The translations under genes and the position numbers were made by a program. The notes under the pieces are model-generated. The model did no database searches and was not told the DNA's origin. It saw only the letters and a program-made list of their open reading frames with translations. 10,768 bases of DNA from Clostridia bacterium (GTDB lineage: Bacteria; Bacillota; Clostridia; Oscillospirales; Acutalibacteraceae): the NCBI GenBank assembly GCA_017431755.1, contig JAFRKM010000017.1, forward strand, positions 1 to 10,768, read 5' to 3'. Below, piece after piece: positions 1-5,439 of this stretch. Numbering within the stretch: the first letter of the stretch is position 1; the number at the start of each line of letters is the position of its first letter.

Positions 1-321
1 CGCTGCAATTCGCCCAAAATCTTTGGTGTCAAGGACTATGCCAACTTGTTCGCCAATTTTTGCTTTTTTGTTTATTTTTTTTGCTTCTGCCAAAGATATT
101 TCTTTTCCGGGGATTTCAACTTTTTTAACTACTGTTTTTAGAAGTTCCACTTTAAATAGGCTTTTTTCTTCGTCTATGCTTACAATTACTTCTTCGTTTC
201 CGTCGTAGTTGTTTTTGCATGCGGCAACTATTGCTTTGTTAATTTTTTCAAGCATAAAATCCATAGATATGCCACGTTCTTTTTCTAATAATCTTAATGA
301 TTTAAAAATTTCTGCGCTCAT
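1..321 (-). CDS. nusA: Transcription termination/antitermination factor NusA, N-terminal part (cut by window edge)
   Basis: The 107 visible codons encode the N-terminal RNA-polymerase-binding domain of NusA, a cytoplasmic factor that promotes pausing and modulates termination and antitermination. The protein opens MSAEIFKSLRLLEKERGIS and later reads EISLAEAKKI and then TKDFGRIAA, the usual NusA order of a helical start, a beta segment and the DFGRIAA signature before the S1 domain. The S1 and KH domains lie beyond the left edge. The ATG at 319-321 is preceded by AAAGGAG, and the gene starts 15 bases after the rimP stop, so the two are co-transcribed in the conserved rimP-nusA order. Identification is secure; only completeness is unknown. 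Confidence 0.95.
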   Translation of the reverse strand, partial: MSAEIFKSLRLLEKERGISMDFMLEKINKAIVAACKNNYDGNEEVIVSIDEEKSLFKVELLKTVVKKVEIPGKEISLAEAKKINKKAKIGEQVGIVLDTKDFGRIAA

Positions 322-336
322 TTTTCTGATTCTCCT

Positions 337-810
337 TTAATCTTTTAAATTTATATGTGATATATTTTTTCTTTCAAAATTTAGTGTTTCTGTATTTTCT
401 TCATTTTCTATTGAAATGGAATTTTTATCAAATGATTTTAATATGCCTTCAAATTCTTTTTGATTGTCAAATGGGCGTATTAGCTTTATTTTTATTTTAT
501 GATCTATATATTTATTTAAATGATAATCATCTGAAAGTTCCCGTTCAATACCAGGTGAACATACTTCCAGGCAATATGAATAGGGAATAGGATCATATGT
601 GTCAAGGGGCTTGTCTAAAGCTCGGCTCATCTTTTCGCAATCGTCTAAAGTAACGCCACCGGGTTTGTCGATGAAAACTCTTAAATAGCGGTTAGGCCCT
701 TCTTTTACAAATTTTATATTCCAGAGCTCTAAATTTAAATTTTTGGCAATAGGCTTTGCCATTTGATGTACAGTTTCAGTTATAGATTTGCTTTTTGATG
801 GTTTTGTCAT
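337..810 (-). CDS. rimP: Ribosome maturation factor RimP
   Basis: This 157-residue protein has the normal RimP length and acts in the cytoplasm in maturation of the 30S ribosomal subunit. The N-terminal alpha/beta domain (about residues 10-92) contains the family signatures GGVTLDDCEKMSRALD (51-66) and LEVCSPGIERELSDDYH (81-97; the family norm is LEVSSPG). The C-terminal SH3-like domain follows, with the beta-rich KIKIKLIRPF and FEGILKSF. The ATG is preceded by GGGGG at 817-821, six bases away. It is the first gene of the rimP-nusA operon and has a recognisable promoter and leader hairpin just upstream. Its immediate upstream neighbour here is the end of a phage head module, which is unusual. 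Confidence 0.96.
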   Translation of the reverse strand: MTKPSKSKSITETVHQMAKPIAKNLNLELWNIKFVKEGPNRYLRVFIDKPGGVTLDDCEKMSRALDKPLDTYDPIPYSYCLEVCSPGIERELSDDYHLNKYIDHKIKIKLIRPFDNQKEFEGILKSFDKNSISIENEENTETLNFERKNISHINLKD

Positions 811-837
811 TTAATTCCCCCTATAATATAAGCAAAG

Positions 838-855
838 GAGTGGGTGTTCCCACTC
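838..855 (-). promoter_or_regulatory. Leader hairpin upstream of rimP
   Basis: On the minus strand the rimP leader contains GAGTGGG-AACA-CCCACTC, a perfect 7-bp stem with a 4-base loop, between the predicted transcription start (about 878) and the rimP ribosome binding site. It is GC-rich in an AT-rich background. In the minus direction it is not followed by a T run, so it does not look like a terminator of the sense transcript. On the plus strand TCTTTTT follows, but no plus-strand gene precedes it. A 5'-UTR element affecting rimP-nusA expression or stability is the likeliest reading. Function is inferred. Confidence 0.6.
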
Positions 856-884
856 TCTTTTTACATAACTACTAACTATTTAGC

Positions 885-914
885 ATTTTATCACACATTA
901 AATATAAAAGTCAA
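885..914 (-). promoter_or_regulatory. Sigma-A type promoter for rimP-nusA
   Basis: On the minus strand TTGACT (914-909) and TAAAAT (890-885) are separated by 18 bases, close to the housekeeping consensus. The predicted start near 878 gives a leader of about 68 bases that contains the hairpin at 838-855. The -35 box begins only six bases beyond the stop codon of the last phage-module gene, and no terminator lies between them, so read-through from the module is also possible. Confidence 0.65.
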
Positions 915-919
915 CATAT

Positions 920-1339
920 TTATTTTAAAAAATAATTTAATTTATTATTATGGTGTTTTTTTACTTTTTCCAGAATGCTGTAGGAGATTTTATCTTTATT
1001 ATAAATTTTTTTTAAAAGTTTTTTGTACTCTGAATATATCAAAAAAATTTCACTTGGGGTTAAGTTTTTCAAAGCATCTATTGGGGAATTAAACACTTTT
1101 TGTTTTTTTGAATTGTAAAGGCACAGCGAAACTAGGCACGCGTATTGACATATGTTATTTGATAACTTTTTTTCAAAATTTTGATTAATAAACATTTTAG
1201 TAAGTTCATCTAACATTTTGGTACAGAGCATAAAATCGTACGCAGATAAGAGCTTTATATTGAAATATTTTCCGGATACGATTATAGGCTCTAATAAATT
1301 TGCTCTTCCCACGGGGTTTAAATATTCATGTTCCAACAT
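920..1339 (-). CDS. Small protein at the end of the phage head operon, possibly tail-assembly-chaperone-like
   Basis: This 139-residue, mostly helical, Lys/Asn-rich basic protein is not securely recognised. The segment reading CLVSLCLYN, then VFNSPIDALKNLTPSEI, then IYSEYKKLLKK (about residues 70-113) resembles the pattern seen in some phage tail-assembly chaperones, where a cysteine- or alanine-rich helix is followed by a phrase like 'LTPEEI..I...Y..L'. Its place after the head-closure gene would suit an early neck or tail gene. The ATG at 1337-1339 has AAAAGGAG upstream. A T TTT TTA heptamer, a possible -1 slippery site, lies three codons before the stop. A 7-bp-arm or longer hairpin precedes the gene. 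With no tail genes beyond it, its present role is unclear. Confidence 0.6.
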   Translation of the reverse strand: MLEHEYLNPVGRANLLEPIIVSGKYFNIKLLSAYDFMLCTKMLDELTKMFINQNFEKKLSNNICQYACLVSLCLYNSKKQKVFNSPIDALKNLTPSEIFLIYSEYKKLLKKIYNKDKISYSILEKVKKHHNNKLNYFLK

Positions 1340-1372
1340 TGTTTAATTGCTCCTTTTAATTCTTTTTAAAAG

Positions 1373-1408
1373 CAATACCGAAGCTATTATAAAAATAGCT
1401 CGATATTG
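1373..1408 (-). terminator. Hairpin between head-closure gene and last module gene (possible weak terminator or attenuator)
   Basis: The arms CAATACCGAAGCTATT (1373-1388) and AATAGCTCGATATTG (1394-1408, plus-strand sequence) are complementary apart from one G.T pair and one bulged A, with a 5-base loop. In the minus direction the stem is followed by CTTTTAAAAAG, only a short T tract. It sits in the one sizeable gap of the distal module, so it could reduce transcription into the last gene or rimP, or protect the upstream message. Confidence 0.45.
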
Positions 1409-1421
1409 ATAGTGTTTATTG

Positions 1422-1748
1422 TTAGCTGTCTTTTTCTAAAACAGCTCTTACGTATAAAACATTTTCGCCAAAATAAACGTTTTCGGCTTTTTTGATTGTG
1501 TAAGTTTGATTTGAAAAGGTTATACGTGTTGTATTTGGATAATCAGGCAGATTGTGATTAGGTAATCCTATATATAAAAATTGTTCTACTCCTTCGGTTT
1601 CAATATAATCGCCATATAGATTGCTTTGATAGTCTGAACGTAATGGCTGAATGAAAGCTTTTGTAATTTCAGGGTCAGATAAAGCTGTTTTTTTGATTGA
1701 TACGGTTTGTCCGTATTTTTTTATTAAAGAATTAGCTTCTGATATCAA
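1422..1748 (-). CDS. Phage head-closure / head-tail joining protein
   Basis: This 108-residue protein starts with TTG, five bases after the TGA of the adaptor gene; AAAGGA lies inside the end of that gene, so translation is probably coupled. The N-terminal helix (MISEANSLIKKYGQTVSIKK) is followed by a beta-rich domain ending TYTIKKAENVYFGENVLYVRAVL. A short N-terminal helix, a beta-barrel and the 'tyrosine-x-isoleucine-lysine' strand are typical of small head-closure proteins (the SPP1 gp16 and HK97 gp7 type), which close the portal channel after DNA packaging and form the tail docking surface. Assignment rests mainly on size, fold pattern and gene order; exact family membership is uncertain. 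Confidence 0.7.
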   Translation of the reverse strand: MISEANSLIKKYGQTVSIKKTALSDPEITKAFIQPLRSDYQSNLYGDYIETEGVEQFLYIGLPNHNLPDYPNTTRITFSNQTYTIKKAENVYFGENVLYVRAVLEKDS

Positions 1749-1753
1749 CTAAA

Positions 1754-2122
1754 TCAAATCCTTTCAAATACAAATTCATTATCTTCTAAAAGATCCGATA
1801 TGCTTTTTCGTGTTTCTCGCCACATGCGGTAAGCACTTTTTATATTTGACTGAGAATCGGTTTTTATACGAATTTCACCTGCAGTAAAAGCTTCCGTAGA
1901 ATCCACCGAGGCTTTGCAAAGTGAATATTTATAAAAAGCAAGTACAGCGGCAGCAACGTTTAATCTTCTGGAGTTTTCAGGGGCGTTGTGGTCTACATCT
2001 TTTTTTAAACTTAAAAGTATTTCGTGAAATGCGTCTTCACATATAGGAATCCATTTGGCTGTATCTCCTTCTAAAACTCCTGAAATAATTTTAAATCTTT
2101 CTAATATTTCTTCTAAATTCAA
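1754..2122 (-). CDS. Phage head-tail adaptor (connector) protein
   Basis: The open frame reaches up to 2191, but the likely start is the TTG at 2122-2120, with AAAGGAGG (2137-2130) seven bases upstream. The longer version would begin inside the hairpin that follows the capsid gene and would add 23 unconvincing residues. The resulting 122-residue protein is all helical: NLEEILERFKIISG, then a long central helix with VAAAVLAFYKYSLC, then YRMWRETRKSISDLL. This matches the helical bundle of adaptors that dock beneath the portal (the HK97 gp6 and SPP1 gp15 class). It lies between major capsid and head-closure genes, the expected position. Sequence identity to a named family was not established. 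Confidence 0.7.
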   Translation of the reverse strand: MNLEEILERFKIISGVLEGDTAKWIPICEDAFHEILLSLKKDVDHNAPENSRRLNVAAAVLAFYKYSLCKASVDSTEAFTAGEIRIKTDSQSNIKSAYRMWRETRKSISDLLEDNEFVFERI

Positions 2123-2160
2123 AGTTTTTCCTCCTTTAGTATTTAATTTATAATAAAGGG

Positions 2161-2189
2161 GACTCCCTACCTTGTAAAGATAGGGAATC
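2161..2189 (-). terminator. Hairpin directly downstream of the major capsid gene (terminator or attenuator)
   Basis: Read on the minus strand, GATTCCCTATCTT and AAGGTAGGGAGTC form a 13-bp stem with a 3-base loop. Two positions are G.U pairs in the minus-strand RNA but mismatches in plus-strand RNA, which argues for a sense-strand RNA structure. It lies about 10 bases after the capsid stop codon. CCCTTTATTAT follows, an imperfect U tract, so partial termination is plausible. This would raise capsid output relative to the connectors, which are needed in far fewer copies. Confidence 0.55.
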
Positions 2190-2199
2190 AATAATTATT

Positions 2200-3198
2200 T
2201 TAAACAGCAGCTGTTGTGATATCTAAGAGTTTAACTGCGTCAGCACAAATTGTGGAGAATCCTGTGGTTACGCTGATTGCTGCTTTATCGAGTTGCTGAT
2301 CGATAACTTTGTCGTATTCTACTGATATATCGCCAGATTGTACCATTTGTAGGGCGAAATCTTTATCGAATGCTAAAATTTTGTCGTCTGCTATTTTTTT
2401 AGTGTCTACAATTAATTTTGCACCGATTGGCGTTATGAGTTTGCCTGTTCCGTGGAATCCAAGACCTGCATGTGCGTCTTTCATTTCATTTAATGCAAGT
2501 ATTTTCTTAACTGTTTTTTCAGAAGCTATCATAACGTTTGGATTGTATGGATTAATAGCAGCCCATAAGCTTAAAAGGTCACCATATGTAAGTGTGTTTG
2601 CTGTTGCAACGCCCATAGAAGTGTTTGGTAAAAGAGCTGTTACAGCATCATAAAGTTGTTCTGCGGCAATATCCATGCCGATTTTTTTGAATATTACGGA
2701 TATAACATCTAAATTTTGGAACCTCATAGCTTCATAGCTTGAAGAAAATACTCTTCCGTGTTTTGTTAAATTAACCAAAGCATTAGCTGATGTTACGCTT
2801 ACGCTTGTCATGGCTGTGCCTTCTGTAACTGGTGAAACAACTACTCCGGTGGCTGCGGTTATTGGTCTGTAATCTACACCGTCTATAATTGTTTTTGCGG
2901 CAGTTATTTCTGGTATTAATTTAAAGGATTCCATGCCTTGTTTAATTGAGCGGGAAATGAATTCCGGAAATAATACTGCGGAGTCTGTGCTAGTAAAGAA
3001 TTTCTCAACTTTGTCGCAGTTTGGTCCGCTTACTTTAATATCAAATCTCTTTAATTGTCTTTGATAAGCGTCAAGGCCGTTTAAATTTGTTTCTTTGTAG
3101 TTTTCTGATGGGTCAAGCCCTTCCAGAACTTCTGTAAAGCTTTTTCCTCTTACGTTATACATACCTTTTTCTAATTTTATTGAATCACAAAATGACAT
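2200..3198 (-). CDS. Phage major capsid protein (HK97-fold family)
   Basis: This 332-residue protein is the main shell subunit. The family pattern is clear near the N-terminus: SFTEVLEGLDPSENY, LDAYQRQLKRFDIKVSGPN and FFTSTDSAVLFPEFISRSI (about residues 21-85). A beta-rich, Ala/Thr/Val-rich body follows (PITAATGVVVSPVTEGTAMT), with a spine-like helical region near AAEQLYDAVTALL and the C-terminal strand ISVEYDKVIDQQ. The ATG has GGAGG seven bases upstream. The gene follows the protease/scaffold gene and precedes the connector genes. There is no long N-terminal delta domain; the separate scaffold probably replaces it. Encapsulin is unlikely because portal and terminase genes accompany it. Confidence 0.85.
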   Translation of the reverse strand: MSFCDSIKLEKGMYNVRGKSFTEVLEGLDPSENYKETNLNGLDAYQRQLKRFDIKVSGPNCDKVEKFFTSTDSAVLFPEFISRSIKQGMESFKLIPEITAAKTIIDGVDYRPITAATGVVVSPVTEGTAMTSVSVTSANALVNLTKHGRVFSSSYEAMRFQNLDVISVIFKKIGMDIAAEQLYDAVTALLPNTSMGVATANTLTYGDLLSLWAAINPYNPNVMIASEKTVKKILALNEMKDAHAGLGFHGTGKLITPIGAKLIVDTKKIADDKILAFDKDFALQMVQSGDISVEYDKVIDQQLDKAAISVTTGFSTICADAVKLLDITTAAV

Positions 3199-3235
3199 TT
3201 TAATTCCTCCATATTATATATTTTTAAATTTTTTT

Positions 3236-3583
3236 CTAAATTTTAAATTCAATGTTTTGAAAATTTTCTTGTTCCGATTTTTCGGATACGAATTGCGGCT
3301 TTATTGGCAATGATTTTGAAATTTTAGTCTGAAAGCATTTTTTAAATGCTTTTAATTCTTCAATAGAAAATTTGTTTGTAATGCTTTTCATAAGCTCTGT
3401 GCTTACTTCTGGTTGAACTAAGCTAGAAAGCCTTACAACTTCTGACCTAAGTTCCTCTTTGTAATAGTTTCCGATTTGAGCTTTTTCTTTAAGGTTTTTA
3501 ATTAAATCAACAATTTTTAAAGCCTCTTGCTCATTAAGTGTTACCGTTTGCCCACTGTTTAAAGATTTAATTATTTCTTCCAT
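3236..3583 (-). CDS. Nested in-frame scaffold protein made from an internal start in the protease gene
   Basis: An ATG at 3583-3581 (Met217 of the protease frame) is preceded by AAAGGAGGTGA (3601-3591) with seven bases of spacing, a near-perfect ribosome binding site better than those of most genes here. Starting there gives a 115-residue helical protein, MEEIIKSLNSGQTVTLNEQE and onward, ending in a basic tail. Nested scaffolds sharing the C-terminus of a head protease are well known from lambda (C and Nu3). This would provide free scaffold molecules in excess of protease. Production of the short form is inferred from the sequence only. Confidence 0.7.
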   Translation of the reverse strand: MEEIIKSLNSGQTVTLNEQEALKIVDLIKNLKEKAQIGNYYKEELRSEVVRLSSLVQPEVSTELMKSITNKFSIEELKAFKKCFQTKISKSLPIKPQFVSEKSEQENFQNIEFKI

Positions 3584-4231
3584 GTTTTTTTCACCTCCTT
3601 TCATAAGTGGCGAAAAGGCTTTTATTACTCCGGCTTCACGCTGAGCCGGTACTGCAACGAAAGACCATTCATAGGCATCAGTTGGATTATCTAGTATGTA
3701 ATGACAGGTTTTGTATACATTTTCGATTTTGTACCTTCTGCCTTTTTTGTGTGCGCATTTTGTTTCATTTATATTTTGCCCGCAAATGGAGCATATTTTG
3801 CTTTCCACAGAGCAGCCTACACTTACCTCCTTTTTTATTCCAGAATCAATTTCCAAAATTATATTTTCGTTTTTTTCTGATTTAGGCATATAAGCCTTTG
3901 CCACGAGCCTTTTGTAAGGTGTTTTTAATTTGTTAAATTTGCCTTTTACAAATTCCGTGTAACATTTGTAAATTCTGGCGGTCTGATTTCCGCTTGTTGG
4001 GTTGTGGTCGAGTATTCCGGTTTTCCCAACGAAAAGCGTGGAGAGTTTATCAAGCGCTTCATCTGTAAAGCGTTCATGTTCGCGGTCAATTTCGTTGTCG
4101 CAAAGGACAACATTAAATGTGTAAACTTCGTTTTCTTCAAAGTTTCTTCGGGTTAATTTGTTTATCATTTCTAATTCATCGGTTGAAATTTTTAAATCTT
4201 TTGCGTTTTTAACTATGTATCCTTCTTTCAT
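3236..4231 (-). CDS. Phage prohead protease with C-terminal scaffold region
   Basis: This 331-residue protein processes and scaffolds the procapsid. Residues about 30-205 form the serine-protease domain: GILDHNPTSGNQTARI carries the candidate catalytic His76, and KKEVSVGCSVE carries the candidate Ser137. A zinc-ribbon-like insert follows (CSICG at 147-151, C159, H161, C176, H177), then DAYEWSFVAVPAQREAGV. The remainder from about 217 is a helical, charged scaffold region with ELRSEVVRLSSLV. The start ATG overlaps the portal stop as ATGA, so translation is coupled. A strong internal ribosome binding site lies in frame before Met217, described separately. Catalytic residues are inferred by position from the prohead-protease fold, not by alignment. 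Confidence 0.85.
   Translation of the reverse strand: MKEGYIVKNAKDLKISTDELEMINKLTRRNFEENEVYTFNVVLCDNEIDREHERFTDEALDKLSTLFVGKTGILDHNPTSGNQTARIYKCYTEFVKGKFNKLKTPYKRLVAKAYMPKSEKNENIILEIDSGIKKEVSVGCSVESKICSICGQNINETKCAHKKGRRYKIENVYKTCHYILDNPTDAYEWSFVAVPAQREAGVIKAFSPLMKGGEKNMEEIIKSLNSGQTVTLNEQEALKIVDLIKNLKEKAQIGNYYKEELRSEVVRLSSLVQPEVSTELMKSITNKFSIEELKAFKKCFQTKISKSLPIKPQFVSEKSEQENFQNIEFKI
3591..3601 (-). promoter_or_regulatory. Internal ribosome binding site for the nested scaffold
   Basis: AAAGGAGGTGA on the minus strand, seven bases before the ATG at 3583-3581, in the middle of the protease reading frame (it encodes Lys-Gly-Gly-Glu). Full complementarity to the 16S rRNA tail makes chance occurrence with this spacing unlikely. 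Confidence 0.75.
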
Positions 4232-5379
4232 TGGGAAGCCTCCTGTAGATTTTGAATATTTGATTGTTCTGATTGTTCTAATTTTTTTTCAATTTCTAAA
4301 GTTTTTGCATTTATAAGTTTTGTGTTAGCAATGTCTAATTGATTGCTAAGGTCCACCATTTCCCAGTTGATTTCAATTTTTTCGTCATAGCCTTTTAGTC
4401 TAAGCCACATGCTGCATATTTTGTAGATAATAGGATTTAAAATTCGTCTGTAAGAATCCAGTTCGCTGCTTAGTATTTCTGATTGCTGGGCAGACATCGT
4501 TTCAGTGGTTGACCAGCTGAGGCCGAGTAGGAAAGGCGGAATGGAAAGTTTGCTTATAATTTGCTCCAGCATTTGACGTACTGGAACTTGGCTGTCTAAA
4601 ATTGGGTTATCTGCTCCGATTGCTTTGATGCTTACATCACCAATTGCAATAAAGTCGCTTGGCTGAAGATTGTTTTTCATGGCTTTGCTCCATTCTGAAG
4701 CGATAAGAGAAGCACGTTCTTTGGTGTAAGCTCTTTCACCCGCTTCAGAAGATGGTTTATAAGTAACTGCAAATCTTACATTCCCCACTCGCTCCCAGTT
4801 TGTTCCGATGCTGTTGTAAATTTTTAACAATATATCGCTTATAAAAGGAAGCCCTTTTAAAATGGAATTGCCGTAAATTTGTCCGGGTTCAGGGTTAAGA
4901 GTGGAAATAAGAATAAGCTCAGGATATTTTATTTCCGAAAGCTGACCTTTTTTGTTTTTTCTAAAAATTTTTAATTTTAGTGGATTGTTTCCCGTTAAAA
5001 GCTCTAAATTATCAAGTGAAGCGTTATAAAGAGCATCTATTTTTGTGCCTTCAGAATTAATAACAATTTCGCCCACGGCTGTGCCATATGTGAGTAGCTG
5101 ATTTAAATGGGATAAAATGAAGGCGTTCACACCGCAGGAGCAAGAATTTACTTGAACGCTGTTTACAAAATTATTTATTTCGGCTTCAATTTCCTTGTCT
5201 TCGCATTTAATAGAGAATTCCCCTGTTAAACGGATTATTTTTGAAATTGCTGCGTCAATAATTGGTATGGCTTCTTTAATAGCTTTGTAAAGTTTAAATT
5301 TGTAGTTTGATCCGGGAATATAATTACTAATTTCTGTAAAAGGATGGCTTTTTGAGCAGTTTGCTGTCTCAGTTTGCAC
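4228..5379 (-). CDS. Phage portal protein (5' end interrupted by an in-frame stop)
   Basis: The open part encodes 383 residues of a portal protein, the dodecameric ring at the capsid vertex through which DNA enters. Typical portal features are an N-terminal alpha/beta region (AIPIIDAAISKIIRLTGEF, then LLTYGTAVGEIVIN), the clip/stem region with QIYGNSILKGLPFISDIL and WERVGNVRFAVTYKP, then SIPPFLLGLSW and a long C-terminal helix LDSYRRILNPIIYKICSMW. The frame opens with GTG at 5379, which has no good ribosome binding site and directly follows TAA-GCA. A much better start, GTG at 5418 with AAGGAG seven bases upstream, is in the same frame but is cut off by that TAA. The gene may be a recent nonsense mutant, or may use re-initiation. 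It ends in an ATGA overlap with the protease. Confidence 0.82.
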   Translation of the reverse strand: MQTETANCSKSHPFTEISNYIPGSNYKFKLYKAIKEAIPIIDAAISKIIRLTGEFSIKCEDKEIEAEINNFVNSVQVNSCSCGVNAFILSHLNQLLTYGTAVGEIVINSEGTKIDALYNASLDNLELLTGNNPLKLKIFRKNKKGQLSEIKYPELILISTLNPEPGQIYGNSILKGLPFISDILLKIYNSIGTNWERVGNVRFAVTYKPSSEAGERAYTKERASLIASEWSKAMKNNLQPSDFIAIGDVSIKAIGADNPILDSQVPVRQMLEQIISKLSIPPFLLGLSWSTTETMSAQQSEILSSELDSYRRILNPIIYKICSMWLRLKGYDEKIEINWEMVDLSNQLDIANTKLINAKTLEIEKKLEQSEQSNIQNLQEASQ

Positions 5380-5382
5380 TGC

Positions 5383-5418
5383 TTAAAAGTTTTGAGTCTT
5401 TTTTTTAAAAAATTTCAC
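5383..5418 (-). pseudogene. Detached 5' codons of the portal gene ending at an in-frame TAA
   Basis: After AAGGAG (5431-5426) a GTG at 5418 opens MKFFKKKTQNF followed by TAA (5385-5383), then Ala and the GTG of the portal open frame, all in one frame. Basic, phenylalanine-rich short N-termini of this kind are common in phage portal proteins, so these 11 codons are probably the original N-terminus. The TAA could derive from CAA, GAA or AAA by one substitution. The A8 run upstream of the stop cannot explain it, because an indel there would not remove the stop from the portal frame. A real 11-residue leader peptide is the alternative. Confidence 0.6.
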
Positions 5419-5439
5419 GTTTACACTCCTTAAAATTTA

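Noticed and set aside
838..862. Plus-strand intrinsic terminator (hairpin followed by TCTTTTT)
   Set aside because: There is no plus-strand gene upstream that it could terminate; the stem is better read as part of the minus-strand rimP leader.
844..1092. Plus-strand open frame across the rimP promoter and the last module gene
   Set aside because: It is rich in Tyr, Phe and Leu from antisense AT-rich DNA, has no ribosome binding site, and overlaps a supported minus-strand gene and promoter.
2123..2191. Extended 145-residue form of the head-tail adaptor
   Set aside because: The extra residues are encoded by the post-capsid hairpin and the ribosome binding site, whereas TTG at 2122 has an ideal ribosome binding site.
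2200..3198. Encapsulin nanocompartment instead of a phage capsid
   Set aside because: Portal, terminase, protease/scaffold and connector genes adjoin it, and no cargo enzyme is present.
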